From contig CAVOZH010000011.1 of the NCBI GenBank assembly GCA_963700955.1, positions 124,001-188,000 of the forward strand: 64,000 bases of DNA, given 5' to 3'. Numbering within the stretch: the first letter of the stretch is position 1; each line of letters begins with the position of its first letter. This document shows positions 7,563 to 16,038 of the stretch, piece after piece. Origin of the DNA: Nocardioides_C sp963700955 (GTDB lineage: Bacteria; Actinomycetota; Actinomycetes; Propionibacteriales; Nocardioidaceae). The notes under the pieces are model-generated. The model was not told where the DNA came from, did no database searches, and worked only from the letters and a program-made list of their open reading frames with translations. The translations under genes were made by a program, and so were the position numbers.

Positions 7563-7872
7563 GCTCCTCTGGCTCAGGCCGACCCGAGCCGGCCGGCACA
7601 CCGCAATCAGACGACGTGCGCGCTCGTGAGTAAAGCCGCAAACGATGACATTTCGTGCAGTGCACAACTCTGCAACGGCCGTCGCACGGCCGCCGGCTTC
7701 AGCTGGGCGGTCACGAGCTGGCGCGGCCTGCTCTTGGCACTCGCATGGACTGCGCTCGGGTTCACCGCGTCCTCGTGCGCCTTCACCGGCTCCTCGGCTC
7801 CTCGATGGGTTCGGAGGATCAGGCCTCGATTCCGTGTTCCGACACCGGCTGATGTATCGTTTTCCCCTGCTT
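7563..7872. other. Intergenic region, amidase upstream region and tRNA-Phe promoter
   Basis: This 310-bp stretch should hold the amidase promoter (minus strand) and the tRNA-Phe promoter (plus strand). A TATCGT at 7855-7860 is a plausible tRNA -10 box. An odd-centred dyad, GTGCA-G-TGCAC, lies near 7654. I checked the amidase side for a cyclic-di-AMP (ydaO) riboswitch, which precedes many actinobacterial wall hydrolases, and saw no convincing match. No coding region is credible. Confidence 0.4.
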
Positions 7873-7946
7873 GGGCAGGTAGCTCAGTTGGTACGAGCGT
7901 CCGCCTGAAAAGTGGAAGGTCGGCGGTTCGACCCCGCCCCTGCCCA
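7873..7946 (+). tRNA. tRNA-Phe (anticodon GAA)
   Basis: The acceptor GGGCAGG pairs with CCTGCCC. The D-arm is AGCTCAGTTGGTACGAGC. The anticodon stem TCCGC/GTGGA closes the loop CTGAAAA, giving GAA. The T-arm is CGGCGGTTCGACCCCGCC. Discriminator is A and CCA is not encoded. A 15-bp hairpin terminator follows. Confidence 0.95.
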
Positions 7947-7953
7947 CAAGCAA

Positions 7954-7990
7954 AAGCCGCAGGTCGGGCCACGCGCCCGGCCTGCGGCTT
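7954..7990 (+). terminator. Terminator hairpin after tRNA-Phe
   Basis: The 15-bp arms at 7954-7968 and 7976-7990 (one G-T pair) close a 7-base loop and are followed by CTCTTTG. It begins eight bases after the tRNA. Confidence 0.85.
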
Positions 7991-8097
7991 CTCTTTGCCC
8001 GGACGGTCTGACCGGCATCCCAGGCCGAAACCGCCTCAGGCAAGACGCTCAACGAGCCTCCGCCCCTGCGAGCCAGGGGCCGTGCCCCGGAACACCG

Positions 8098-9687
8098 CTA
8101 GCCCGTGCGAGCCTTCCGGGGCATGAGGAAGAAGGCCAGGATCGCGACCAGCACGGGCACCGCGGAGACGATCAGGAAGGTGAGTCTGAGCCCGTCGGTG
8201 TAGTCCACGCCGAGCGTTAGCCCCGCCGCGTTCTTGAGGAGGTCGGGGTCGTAGCCGACGCCGCCCGAGCTGCTCGCGAGCGAGCCGGTCACCGCGTCGA
8301 CGCTGTTCTGCGCCGCCTTCGCCGACATGCCGCGGGCCTCCGCGTCGGCCTGCCACTCGGTCTGGAACATGAGGTTGAGCAGGAGGAGGTAGACCGCCGG
8401 GCCGATGGCGTAGCCGGTCATCGCGAAGGCTGGATACACAGCCGCCACGGACCCTGCCTTTCCAGGGGCCGCGTGCGACAAGACCGTGTCGGAGGCCCCT
8501 GTCGCGGTGACGAACCCACCGAGGTTCGTGAGCCACGTCACCGTCACCAGGAGGATGGTGGCCATCGTGATCGATGCGGTCGCCGCCATGAGAAGACAGG
8601 CAGCGCCCATGATCGAGAGCCCGACTACCAGCACCGGTCGCGCTGTCGTGGCTGCCACCACGCGGCCGGCCACGATGCTCGCGACGGCCACCACCAGGGT
8701 GCCCGGTAGGTAGAGCAGCCCGATGGTCTGAGACGACAGCTGGAGCACGTAGATCCCGAACTGGCCGAGGACGGTGCCGAGGCCAGCACCCAAGAAGTTG
8801 AGAGTGACCACGGCCAGGACGGCCACCACGAAAGCGCGGCTCCCGAAAAGGGACAGGTCAAGCGCGGGCTGGTCCACACGCCGTTCGTGGTGCACGAAGA
8901 CGGCCAGCGCCAGCAAGGCGACGCTCAACGGCACCCAGACCTGGGGTTCGGTGAGCCCCATCTCGGCACCGCCGAGGCCGTAGACGAGACCGAGAAGCGC
9001 CACGCCGAACAGGACCACGCCGAGGACGTCGAGCTCGCGAAGCTGCTGGCGCGGCTGCTCGACCGTGTGTCGGACTGTGAAGACTAGGGCGGCCAACGCC
9101 AGGGCCGGGCTGACGAGGAACAAGAAGCGCCAGCCCAGCGTCTCCACCAACCATCCACCGAACAGCGGGGTCACGCCGTACAGCAACGTGGTGATCGCCA
9201 TCATGACGCCGATCGCTGCCGGCCTCACCGCTGCTGGAACCGACACCGACAGCAGAGCGAGGGACAGGCCGAGCAAGGCGGTCAGAGCGAGGCCGTCCAG
9301 GAACCGCGCCACAAGGAGGACCTGGTAGCTCGGCACCAGCGTGCTCAGCAGGTTGACGACGACGCTCACCACGAGGCCGTACACGAGCAGCCGCTTGAGG
9401 CCGTACCTGTCCCCGAGGTTGCCCACCGCGAGCACGAGCGCAGCGACCACGAGCGTCGCAGCCCCACCGAGGAAGCCCATCTTGCCGGGCGGGACATCCA
9501 GCTGGTTGCTGATCGTCGCCAGGTTCAGCGAGAACAGGAGTGGGTCTATCTGGGCAATGGTGTAGCCGAGCGCCGGGCCGAGGACCGTCAGCAGCACTCC
9601 GGCAGTCAGGCCCGGTCGTGCGTTTGTGCGGGACGTCGGCTTCTCAGAACCGGGGTACCCGGCGCCATTCCGCCTTCGACGGGTCAT
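8098..9687 (-). CDS. MFS transporter, DHA2-type multidrug/metabolite exporter
   Basis: A 529-residue major facilitator with about 14 membrane segments, the DHA2 arrangement. Motif A-like sequence GNLGDRYGLKRLLVYG follows helix 2, and VARFLDGLALTALLGLSLALL and FGGWLVETLGWRFLFLVSP match helices 4-6 of proton-drug antiporters. A long periplasmic or terminal loop (about residues 440-500) separates the last two helices. The ATG at 9687 has GGGGGAGGGG upstream. It diverges from a carboxylate-amine ligase gene and lies near an IDO-type dioxygenase gene. An exporter for a modified amino acid or dipeptide is therefore plausible, but this is inference from position only. DHA2 proteins also export antibiotics and dyes. 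Confidence 0.88.
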   Translation of the reverse strand: MTRRRRNGAGYPGSEKPTSRTNARPGLTAGVLLTVLGPALGYTIAQIDPLLFSLNLATISNQLDVPPGKMGFLGGAATLVVAALVLAVGNLGDRYGLKRLLVYGLVVSVVVNLLSTLVPSYQVLLVARFLDGLALTALLGLSLALLSVSVPAAVRPAAIGVMMAITTLLYGVTPLFGGWLVETLGWRFLFLVSPALALAALVFTVRHTVEQPRQQLRELDVLGVVLFGVALLGLVYGLGGAEMGLTEPQVWVPLSVALLALAVFVHHERRVDQPALDLSLFGSRAFVVAVLAVVTLNFLGAGLGTVLGQFGIYVLQLSSQTIGLLYLPGTLVVAVASIVAGRVVAATTARPVLVVGLSIMGAACLLMAATASITMATILLVTVTWLTNLGGFVTATGASDTVLSHAAPGKAGSVAAVYPAFAMTGYAIGPAVYLLLLNLMFQTEWQADAEARGMSAKAAQNSVDAVTGSLASSSGGVGYDPDLLKNAAGLTLGVDYTDGLRLTFLIVSAVPVLVAILAFFLMPRKARTG

Positions 9688-9873
9688 GTCCCCCTCCCCC
9701 TCGCCGCAGCTGCTCACCCACCACGCTAGCCAGGACTACGACCTGCGGCTGCCGAACGGCGAGCGAGCCCGGCGGGGAGTACCGCGACCTCGTCCAATCT
9801 GCACGTGAGACGGTCGCCTGAGCTAGGGGGCTGGCGTCATTTCCGGCGGCCAACCGTGCTATAGCATCAGGCG

Positions 9874-10986
9874 ATGAGCGGTCAAGGGGCACCGACGATG
9901 GGGATCGAGGAGGAGTACTTCCTCGTGCACCCCACCACCCGGGCCCCGGAACCGGCCGCTGCCCGGGTGGTCGCACGGGCTGCCAAAGACTTGGGCGACC
10001 GAGTCGCCGGCGAGTTCACCCAGTACCAGATCGAGATCAGGACGTCGCCGTGCGCGGACGCCGGACGGCTGCTCGAGGAGCTGTTCGAGCTACGGGCCGC
10101 GGCGGCGAGGGCCGCAGCAGCGGAAGGCCTGCGCATCTGCGCCTCGGGCACGCCTGTTGTCGCCCCCTGCGAGGCCGCGCCGGTCGGTGACCACGCACGC
10201 TACCGCGCTGGTGTCAATCAGTACCGCGCCATGCTCGAGGACTTCGCGGTCTCTGCGCTGCACACGCACATCCATCTACCCGACCGCGAACTCGCCGTAC
10301 TCGTCGGCAACCACCTCAGGCCCTGGCTGCCGCTCCTGCTGGCGCTGAGTGCCAACTCCCCCTTTCACCAGGGACACGACACCGGGTACGCCGACTGGCG
10401 CGCCGTCATCAGGAGCCGGTTCCCTTGCCTGGGCCCGCCTCCGTACGCCGAGTCGCTGCGGCACCATCAGGAGCTTGCGATCGCCGTGGCGGAGTCCGAG
10501 GCGATGCTCGACGCGAGCACCCCGTTCTGGGACATCCGGCCGAACCCGCGGCTGCCGACGTTGGAGATCCGGTCCATGGACGTGACGGCCGAAATCGACG
10601 ACGCGGTGGCCCTGGCCGTGCTCATCCGGGCACTCGTGACAACATCGACGGCGAGCGTGTTGGGCGGCGACCCGGGTCCGCGACCGCCGAGTGAGGTGCT
10701 GCGCGCCGCGTACTGGCGAGCGGCCAGGGACGGCTGGTCGGGCAGCGGTGTCGATGCGCTGACCGGTCGGATCCTCCCAGCCCGAGTGCAGGCGGAGCGA
10801 CTCCTCGACCATGTCAGGCCCGCGCTCGAGGAGCACGGGGACACGGATCTGGTGACGGCCTTCCTGCGACGCCTCGCGACACGCGGCAGCGGTGCGGAAC
10901 GCCAGCGTGCCTCCGCGGCGCGGCACGGCGGCCTCAAGGGAGTAGTGGACGACCTTGTGCACGTGACTGCGCCGTCGGCGTCCTGA
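9874..10986 (+). CDS. YbdK-type carboxylate-amine ligase (GCS2 family)
   Basis: A 370-residue member of the GCS2 glutamate-cysteine ligase superfamily, YbdK group. These enzymes activate a carboxylate with ATP and join it to an amine. Family signatures are MGIEEEYFLVHPTTRAPEP at the N-terminus, FTQYQIEIRTSPC (metal/substrate strand), ALHTHIHLP, LRPWLPLLLALSANSPFHQGHDTGYADWR and WDIRPNPRLPTLEIRSMDV. The length is normal. The ATG at 9874 gives eight extra residues; the ATG at 9898 has AAGGGG eight bases upstream and may be the real start. A TATAGC near 9860 could be a promoter element. The gene converges on the dioxygenase gene with no intergenic base, and MFS and dioxygenase neighbours suggest a small pathway. 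Confidence 0.9.
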   Translation: MSGQGAPTMGIEEEYFLVHPTTRAPEPAAARVVARAAKDLGDRVAGEFTQYQIEIRTSPCADAGRLLEELFELRAAAARAAAAEGLRICASGTPVVAPCEAAPVGDHARYRAGVNQYRAMLEDFAVSALHTHIHLPDRELAVLVGNHLRPWLPLLLALSANSPFHQGHDTGYADWRAVIRSRFPCLGPPPYAESLRHHQELAIAVAESEAMLDASTPFWDIRPNPRLPTLEIRSMDVTAEIDDAVALAVLIRALVTTSTASVLGGDPGPRPPSEVLRAAYWRAARDGWSGSGVDALTGRILPARVQAERLLDHVRPALEEHGDTDLVTAFLRRLATRGSGAERQRASAARHGGLKGVVDDLVHVTAPSAS

Positions 10987-11733
10987 TCAGAACGGAGCGA
11001 AGGTGATCACCAGGACGTCCCGCTGTGCGGGCTCTGCGGGGTCGAGCGCCCGGATCGGCGAGACGCCGTGCAAGGTGCGACGGTCGTCGCCCAGGAGCAG
11101 CGTGCCGGGCTCGGACAGCGTCGTCGTCAAGAGCTGACGGCCGTCCAGGTCGAACACCGAACTCTCGCCACCACCGGCATTGCGACGGCCGACCAGCAGC
11201 GAGGTGACGAGCGTGACGCCGTCGCGATGCAGTCCCTCGGGCGTGGGCTGCCCTTCACCGTCCGCCGACGCAAGCACCCGGAAAGGAGTCACCTTGGCGC
11301 TCCACTCGGGAGTGTCTTCCAGCGCCGTCGCCACATGGCCCAGCAGCCTCAGCAGGCCGTGCAGAAGTGGATCATTCGCGAAGCCGTCGGTCAACGGCTC
11401 GAAGTAGCGGTCCCTTTCGACGTAGAGCGGGTTGGAGTCCTCCGGCTGCACGAAAGCACGGTGCGGAATCAACTGGGCGTACCCGTCGGCAGGCTTGAAC
11501 AAGAAGTGCCCGTAACGGCGCAGCCGTCGCGTGCCCAGCTCTGCCGCGTACCTGTCCGGGACCAGTTCCTCCCAGTGCGAGGAGAACCGGGTCCACTCTT
11601 TCTCGTCGGACCCCAAGCATCTGTTGAGATCGGTCGGGGGCATCACGACCGCACCCGTGTAGGTGAGCATCCTTCTGGCAGATCCGAGTGGGTCGGGGTC
11701 GGCCTGTGTCTCCGCCGCGAGTCCGTGCGTCAT
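10987..11733 (-). CDS. 2OG-Fe(II) dioxygenase, IDO/BsmA-like (PF10014 type)
   Basis: A 248-residue protein resembling the 2OG-Fe_Oxy_2 family, whose best-known member is the L-isoleucine 4-hydroxylase IDO of Bacillus thuringiensis. The metal site is visible: His169 and Asp171 in GLHRDGVTLV and the distal His222 in RTLHGVSPI. Arg238 (PAQRDVLVITF) fits the 2-oxoglutarate-binding Arg. RRYGHFLFKPADGYAQLIPHRAF is a typical family stretch. The reaction is probably hydroxylation or sulfoxidation of a free amino acid. A GGGAGTAGAGGA ribosome site precedes the ATG. It is the last gene of a three-gene unit (DUF1622 protein, 40-codon ORF, dioxygenase). Its stop is adjacent to that of the convergent YbdK-type ligase gene. 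Confidence 0.85.
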   Translation of the reverse strand: MTHGLAAETQADPDPLGSARRMLTYTGAVVMPPTDLNRCLGSDEKEWTRFSSHWEELVPDRYAAELGTRRLRRYGHFLFKPADGYAQLIPHRAFVQPEDSNPLYVERDRYFEPLTDGFANDPLLHGLLRLLGHVATALEDTPEWSAKVTPFRVLASADGEGQPTPEGLHRDGVTLVTSLLVGRRNAGGGESSVFDLDGRQLLTTTLSEPGTLLLGDDRRTLHGVSPIRALDPAEPAQRDVLVITFAPF

Positions 11734-11745
11734 TCCTCTACTCCC

Positions 11746-11868
11746 TTACGACTTGCCCTTCTGCTCAGGAAACGGCGTCTTCGCCTTCTTGTCCTTGGTT
11801 CCGCCAAAGCCGCGCGGCTGGTTACTCGCGCCGATCCGACACTGCTCCGGGCCGGTGGCGCCGTTCAC
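11746..11868 (-). CDS. Coupled small ORF, 40 residues, Lys-rich C-terminus
   Basis: A GTG at 11868 overlaps the stop of the upstream DUF1622 gene as GTGA, the same coupling used by well-supported genes in this window. The frame ends with TAA 12 bases before the dioxygenase ATG, so it fills the gap between two operon genes. Third codon positions are GC-rich. The product starts VNGATGPEQCRIGASNQ and ends KTPFPEQKGKS, is soluble and basic, and has one Cys. I recognise no family. It could be a real small protein or only a translational bridge. Conservation of the reading frame in relatives would decide. Confidence 0.4.
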   Translation of the reverse strand: MNGATGPEQCRIGASNQPRGFGGTKDKKAKTPFPEQKGKS

Positions 11869-12272
11869 CCAGGGGCAGTCTGGTCGCGCGCGTCCGCTGC
11901 CGCACGGCCCATGAGCCCGAGGCCGCTCGAGGTCGCCCGCCGCCAGGGGACGGTTCCCTCGATCTCGATCTCCAGCGAGAAGCTGAGGAAGGTCCGGATC
12001 AGCACGATCAGACCGAGTACGGCGACGTTCTCCAACGTCGTGGCCACGGCCACCGTCTTGATCAGGTCGGCGGCGACGAGGATCTCCAGACCCAGGAGCA
12101 GGACGCCGCCGAACGCCGACCGCAGCACGCGGTAGGCGTCGTTGCCGTGCCCGGATCGCCGCCAGACCGTCGCCGCGAGCACGAGAGACCACAGCCCGCC
12201 CACGACCAGGACGGCGGCGCCGAAGGCCTCGAAGCCTTGCGCCACGTGTTCCATGACCTCGACGAAGGTCAC
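11865..12272 (-). CDS. DUF1622 family membrane protein
   Basis: A 135-residue membrane protein with three hydrophobic segments (about residues 15-35, 52-72 and 80-100). The stretches GGVLLLGLEILVAADLIKTVAV and LGLIVLIRTFLSFSLEIEIEG are characteristic of DUF1622 proteins, whose function is unknown. The GTG at 12272 has GGGAGGGGAGG upstream; an ATG seven codons later (12254) is a weaker alternative. It is the first gene of a unit with a coupled small ORF and an amino acid dioxygenase gene, and its stop overlaps the small ORF start. A link to the dioxygenase product, for example transport, is inference only. Confidence 0.8.
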   Translation of the reverse strand: MTFVEVMEHVAQGFEAFGAAVLVVGGLWSLVLAATVWRRSGHGNDAYRVLRSAFGGVLLLGLEILVAADLIKTVAVATTLENVAVLGLIVLIRTFLSFSLEIEIEGTVPWRRATSSGLGLMGRAAADARDQTAPG

Positions 12273-12370
12273 CGCGCCTCCCCTCCCGGCCGGTGTCGAC
12301 GGACACGGTCCCCCTCAGGCTCCCACGAGAGCCGGGGCGACTCCGTCTGCTGAACGTCGCTCCCGATCCA

Positions 12371-12407
12371 GACGGCCCCGCTTCCGGATCCGGAAGCCGG
12401 GGCCGTC
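12371..12407 (-). terminator. Terminator hairpin after sulfatase gene
   Basis: GACGGCCCCG-CTTCCGGA pairs with TCCGGAAG-CCGGGGCCGTC over 18 bp with one bulge, centred on a GGATCC. It begins four bases past the sulfatase stop (12412, minus strand). Confidence 0.85.
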
Positions 12408-12411
12408 GTGG

Positions 12412-14571
12412 TCAGAGGTTGTCGCGCAGGTACGACGGGGTCCCGACGACGATCTTCGTCCGCTGTGCGGGATCCACCCAACGCGCCAGCCAGCTCACGT
12501 CACGTGTCGGCATCGAGACCCAGCCATTGCGGCCGACCCGCGGGCCCGAGTGGATGAGGAAGCTGCCTCGACGTACGTCCGCGGGAACCTTCGCCATCGC
12601 CTGCTTGCGCTCGGTCGACCAGTAGATCTGGCTCGGCAGGTTGAAGCCCAGCAGCAGTCCCCGCTCGAACGAACCGGGATGGTCGCCGAACACCACCTCG
12701 CGGGAGCGCCGCCAGTTCGCGGCAGGAGAGCGGAACGGCTCGAGGACGTTGTAGGTCCTCCTCGAGCGGGGGTCCATCGGCCACCGGTCGTCGGCATCGA
12801 GACGGCGGTACCGAAGTGCGCCGCCCTGGTCCGGCCGCATGCCGAAGGCGCTCGCGACCGGGTACACCCCTGCCGGGGTGGCCCCTGCCCGGCGGGTGGC
12901 CGACGAGGACAGCCCGGTGGCGCCCAGCGCGACCCTGACCGGACCCCGCACGGCGCGCCAGGTGAGACCCCGCTTCTGCCAGGCGACGGCTACCCCGTGC
13001 GTCGCGCGCCATCGGGGTGCGGTCACGGTGACGATCTGCGTGGCTCCGCCGACCGTGCCGAGCTCGTCGGGGTGGACGGGGCCCTGGGGTGGTTGCGGGT
13101 TCGGCACCACGGCAGAGGTCGTGTAGCAGGTAGCGCCGGCGCAGGTGCTCAGCTTGGCGAGCAACCGTTCGAGCGCCAGGCGCGTGGCGCGGTGCGTGGG
13201 GCGGTAGGCGACGTTGACGAGCTGGTACGGATCCACCTTGCGGTCGTAGATCTCGATCTCACCGGTCACCGGATGCCGCATGTAGGTGTAGCGCTTGGTC
13301 CGGACACCTCGGTACAGGTACTGGTCCGTGGGGACCCCTGCGAGGCCCGGGCCTGCCTCGATCGCCATCGCGTCGTACCCGTTGCTCTCTCCGAGCGCCA
13401 CGTCGAGGAGTGACCGCCCGTCGAGCTCCAGCAGCGGCTCGGCGCCCGACACGTCGGCGAAGGTGGCCGCGACGTCGACGAGGCTCACCGTCTTGTGAAT
13501 GGTCTTGCCCTGCGGCACACCGACACCCGGACCCCACATGAGCATCGGGATCCGGACGCTCTCCTCGTAGCCGAGGGTCTTGCCGCGCCACCGGTGCTGC
13601 CCCAGGAGGTAGCCGTTGTCGGAGGAGAAGACGATCAAGGTGTTGTCGAGCTGCCCGAGGTCCTCGAGCAGCTCGACGGTGTCCCGGACGTTGCGGTCCA
13701 CGGCTTGAAGGGACTCGACGCTCATCTGGTTGACCCGGCGCCACCTGGTGCGCCAGGCGTCCACCCGAGGGAGCTTTCGGATACGCGCGGGCTTGTCGAC
13801 CACGACCCGCTCGTCGAAGCTCGGGAGGCTCTCGGTGTACAGCGGGAGACCGGCGAACCTGCCCCGGTCCTGCTCTGCAGGGGTGGCCGGGCTCCACTGG
13901 CACCGCCCGTCCACGAGAGGGCAGGCGCCGTGGGGAGCGAGGTTGGACTGCCAGATGAAGAACGGCTCCTTGTCCTCGACGCCTTGACTGATGGCGGCCT
14001 CCGTCACCTTCTGCGTCAGGTCGGCCTGGTAGTCGTCGGCGTGGTCGACCACGACGCCGTTGTCGTTGAACCAGGCGTTCTCGTAGTCGTACTCGTGGTG
14101 CACAGAGGCGTGGAAGTCGTCCCAGCCCGCTGGGATCTCGGTGGGGTCGTCGTGTCCGTACTCGTTGAGGTACTTGCCGACGAACGTCGTGCGGTAGCCC
14201 GCGTTCTTCATCCACACGGGGAGCGACCGGTCGTTCAAGCGGCGCATGGCCTGGTAGCCACCTGCGGGCGGGGCGTTGGAGAGCACCTTGTGGTTGTGAG
14301 CCTGCTGACCGGTCAGGATGGTCGCCCTGGCGGGACAGCACAGCGGGTACGGCGAGATGGCATCGGTGAAGGTGACGCCACCGCCCCCGAGCAGCTCCAG
14401 CGTGTACGGCATGTACTTCAGGTCGTTGAGGCTCTGGTCATCCGTGGTGATCAGGATGATGTTCGGCGGCGCGGCCGAGCTCGCCACGGCATCTCTGGCA
14501 GGCGTCACCGCCACCAGAGCAGGCACCAGAACGACGACAGCAGAAAGCACGCGGAAGAGAGCCCGACGCAT
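12412..14571 (-). CDS. Secreted sulfatase fused to an L,D-transpeptidase-like domain lacking the catalytic Cys
   Basis: A 719-residue exported protein; signal peptide about residues 1-31. The sulfatase part (about 35-470) has the metal pair Asp44/Asp45 in ITTDDQS, the CxPxR formylglycine motif CCPAR with Cys78 as the modified residue, and SSDNGYLLGQHRW. Such enzymes hydrolyse sulfate esters and need a formylglycine-generating enzyme. After a Pro-rich linker (about 490-505) comes a domain resembling YkuD-type L,D-transpeptidases of the COG3786 kind: TVTAPRWRATHGVAVAWQ, AGATPAGVYPVASAFG and a final FLIHSGPRVGRNGWVSMP. His674 is kept, but the position of the catalytic Cys (GCVSMP in active enzymes) is Trp684, so this domain probably cannot act as a transpeptidase. 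A second, non-fused sulfatase lies 6.5 kb away. Confidence 0.85.
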   Translation of the reverse strand: MRRALFRVLSAVVVLVPALVAVTPARDAVASSAAPPNIILITTDDQSLNDLKYMPYTLELLGGGGVTFTDAISPYPLCCPARATILTGQQAHNHKVLSNAPPAGGYQAMRRLNDRSLPVWMKNAGYRTTFVGKYLNEYGHDDPTEIPAGWDDFHASVHHEYDYENAWFNDNGVVVDHADDYQADLTQKVTEAAISQGVEDKEPFFIWQSNLAPHGACPLVDGRCQWSPATPAEQDRGRFAGLPLYTESLPSFDERVVVDKPARIRKLPRVDAWRTRWRRVNQMSVESLQAVDRNVRDTVELLEDLGQLDNTLIVFSSDNGYLLGQHRWRGKTLGYEESVRIPMLMWGPGVGVPQGKTIHKTVSLVDVAATFADVSGAEPLLELDGRSLLDVALGESNGYDAMAIEAGPGLAGVPTDQYLYRGVRTKRYTYMRHPVTGEIEIYDRKVDPYQLVNVAYRPTHRATRLALERLLAKLSTCAGATCYTTSAVVPNPQPPQGPVHPDELGTVGGATQIVTVTAPRWRATHGVAVAWQKRGLTWRAVRGPVRVALGATGLSSSATRRAGATPAGVYPVASAFGMRPDQGGALRYRRLDADDRWPMDPRSRRTYNVLEPFRSPAANWRRSREVVFGDHPGSFERGLLLGFNLPSQIYWSTERKQAMAKVPADVRRGSFLIHSGPRVGRNGWVSMPTRDVSWLARWVDPAQRTKIVVGTPSYLRDNL

Positions 14572-14699
14572 TGAAACACCCCGTAAGTCCGATGGCTCCC
14601 GAGAGGGGACCATGGACAGTTTCGTTCAATACGTCGGGAAAATCAGGAGAAGGGGCAGATGCCCGAGACACCCCAAGGCGGCGCGCCCACCGCCGTGAC

Positions 14700-15755
14700 T
14701 CAGGCCACGGTCACCCTGGGGTCGAGGTAGACGTCCTGGATCGCGTGGAGCAGGTCGATGCCCTCGGTGAACGGGCGCTGGAAGACCTTGCGCCCCGCGA
14801 TCACGCCCATGCCGCCGGCTCGCTTGTTGACGACCGCCGTACGGACGGCGTCATGGAGGTCAGACGCTCCCGAGGACGGGCCGCCGGAGTTGATCATGCC
14901 GATGCGTCCGGCGTAGCAGTTCAGCACCTGCCAGCGGCACCGGTCGATCGGGTTGTCTCCGACATAGGTGTCGTAGACGAGCTGACTCGTCTTGCCGAAG
15001 GAGATGGCGGGGAAGCCCCCGTTGTTCTCCGGCAGCTTCTGCTTGACCAGGTCCGCCTCCAGCGTCACGCCGAGGTGGTTCGCCTGCCCGGTGAGGTCGG
15101 CGGAGACGTGGTAGTCGATGCCGTCCTTCTTGAACGCCGGGTTGCGCAGGTAGCACCACAGGACCGTCACCATGCCGAGCGAGTGGGCCTCCGCGAACGC
15201 CGCACTCACCTCTTCGAGCTCACGACGGGAGACCTCGGCTCCCCAGTAGACGGTCGCTCCGACGGCGGTCGCGCCGAGGTCGAACCCCTGCCGCACCGAG
15301 GCGAACATCGTCTGGTCGTGGACCGCGGGGTAGGTCAGGAGCTCGTTGTGGTTGAGCTTGAGGACGAACGGGATCTTGTGAGCGAACTTCCGCGACACGG
15401 AGCCGAGGACGCCCAGGGTGGTCGCGACCGCGTTGCAGCCCCCTTCGAGCGCCAGCCGGACGATGTTCTCGGGGTCGAAGTACATCGGGTTCGGCGCGAA
15501 CGACGCAGCACCGGAGTGCTCGATCCCCTGGTCGACGGGGAAGATCGACAGGTAGCCGGTGCCGGCCAGCCGGCCGTGACCGGTGAGTGCCGCGAGGTTG
15601 CGCAGCACGTGCGGCCCGCGGTCGGTGTCGCGCCAGACCCGGTCGATGAAGTCGGGCCCGGGAAGATGAAGGTCGTCCTTCGGAAGGCTCTTGCACTCGT
15701 AGTCCAAGAGCTGCGCGGCGTCGTCCCCCAGCACTGCCGCGATGTCGGTTGTCAT
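14700..15755 (-). CDS. Class I fructose-bisphosphate aldolase (FbaB/DhnA type)
   Basis: A 351-residue cytosolic aldolase of the archaeal-type class I family, which uses a Schiff-base Lys to split fructose 1,6-bisphosphate into the two triose phosphates. Visible features are LSIFPVDQGIEHSGAASFA near the N-terminus, FVLKLNHNELLTYP with the likely catalytic Lys region, GATAVGATVYWGAE, and the phosphate-binding GRIGMINSGGPSSG followed by NKRAGGMGVIAGRKVFQRP. The ATG at 15755 has GGAGGG upstream; the longer open frame above it is unrelated sequence. It diverges from an amino acid permease gene and has no glycolytic neighbours. Confidence 0.92.
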   Translation of the reverse strand: MTTDIAAVLGDDAAQLLDYECKSLPKDDLHLPGPDFIDRVWRDTDRGPHVLRNLAALTGHGRLAGTGYLSIFPVDQGIEHSGAASFAPNPMYFDPENIVRLALEGGCNAVATTLGVLGSVSRKFAHKIPFVLKLNHNELLTYPAVHDQTMFASVRQGFDLGATAVGATVYWGAEVSRRELEEVSAAFAEAHSLGMVTVLWCYLRNPAFKKDGIDYHVSADLTGQANHLGVTLEADLVKQKLPENNGGFPAISFGKTSQLVYDTYVGDNPIDRCRWQVLNCYAGRIGMINSGGPSSGASDLHDAVRTAVVNKRAGGMGVIAGRKVFQRPFTEGIDLLHAIQDVYLDPRVTVA

Positions 15756-16038
15756 GGTTCGGCCCTCCGGCAGGTTGCCCGCCTCGGCGGCGCCGGCAAG
15801 GACAGCAGGCTGGCCGCAGACGGTCTCCTTCCTGTCTATTCGCGAACGCCGGCGCGACATAGGGCCGTCCGACCCCTCTTCAGCGAGGGGGTCTTGGCCG
15901 GGCCAACAGGGTCCTTGGGCCCGACCCTGCCCTGGCGTCTGCCCCTGTCCGTCGTGTCGGTGGCGCGGGCACCGTGGAAGCTGAACCCAGGAGGTACAGC
16001 CCGTCGCGCGGGTCGGCCGTCCGAGGAGGTGAGGCCCC
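15756..16038. other. Divergent leader region with two hairpins
   Basis: This 283-bp region separates the aldolase and permease genes. Two hairpins lie on the permease side: GACCCCTC (15871-15878) with GAGGGGGTC (15885-15893), and CAGGGTC (15907-15913) with GACCCTG (15923-15929). They could form a structured mRNA leader or an attenuator. No riboswitch class I know fits. Confidence 0.35.

Noticed and set aside
7563..7872. Possible cyclic-di-AMP riboswitch before the amidase gene
   Set aside because: Fragments such as CCGAACCC occur, but the ordered conserved cores of the ydaO class are not found on the minus strand.
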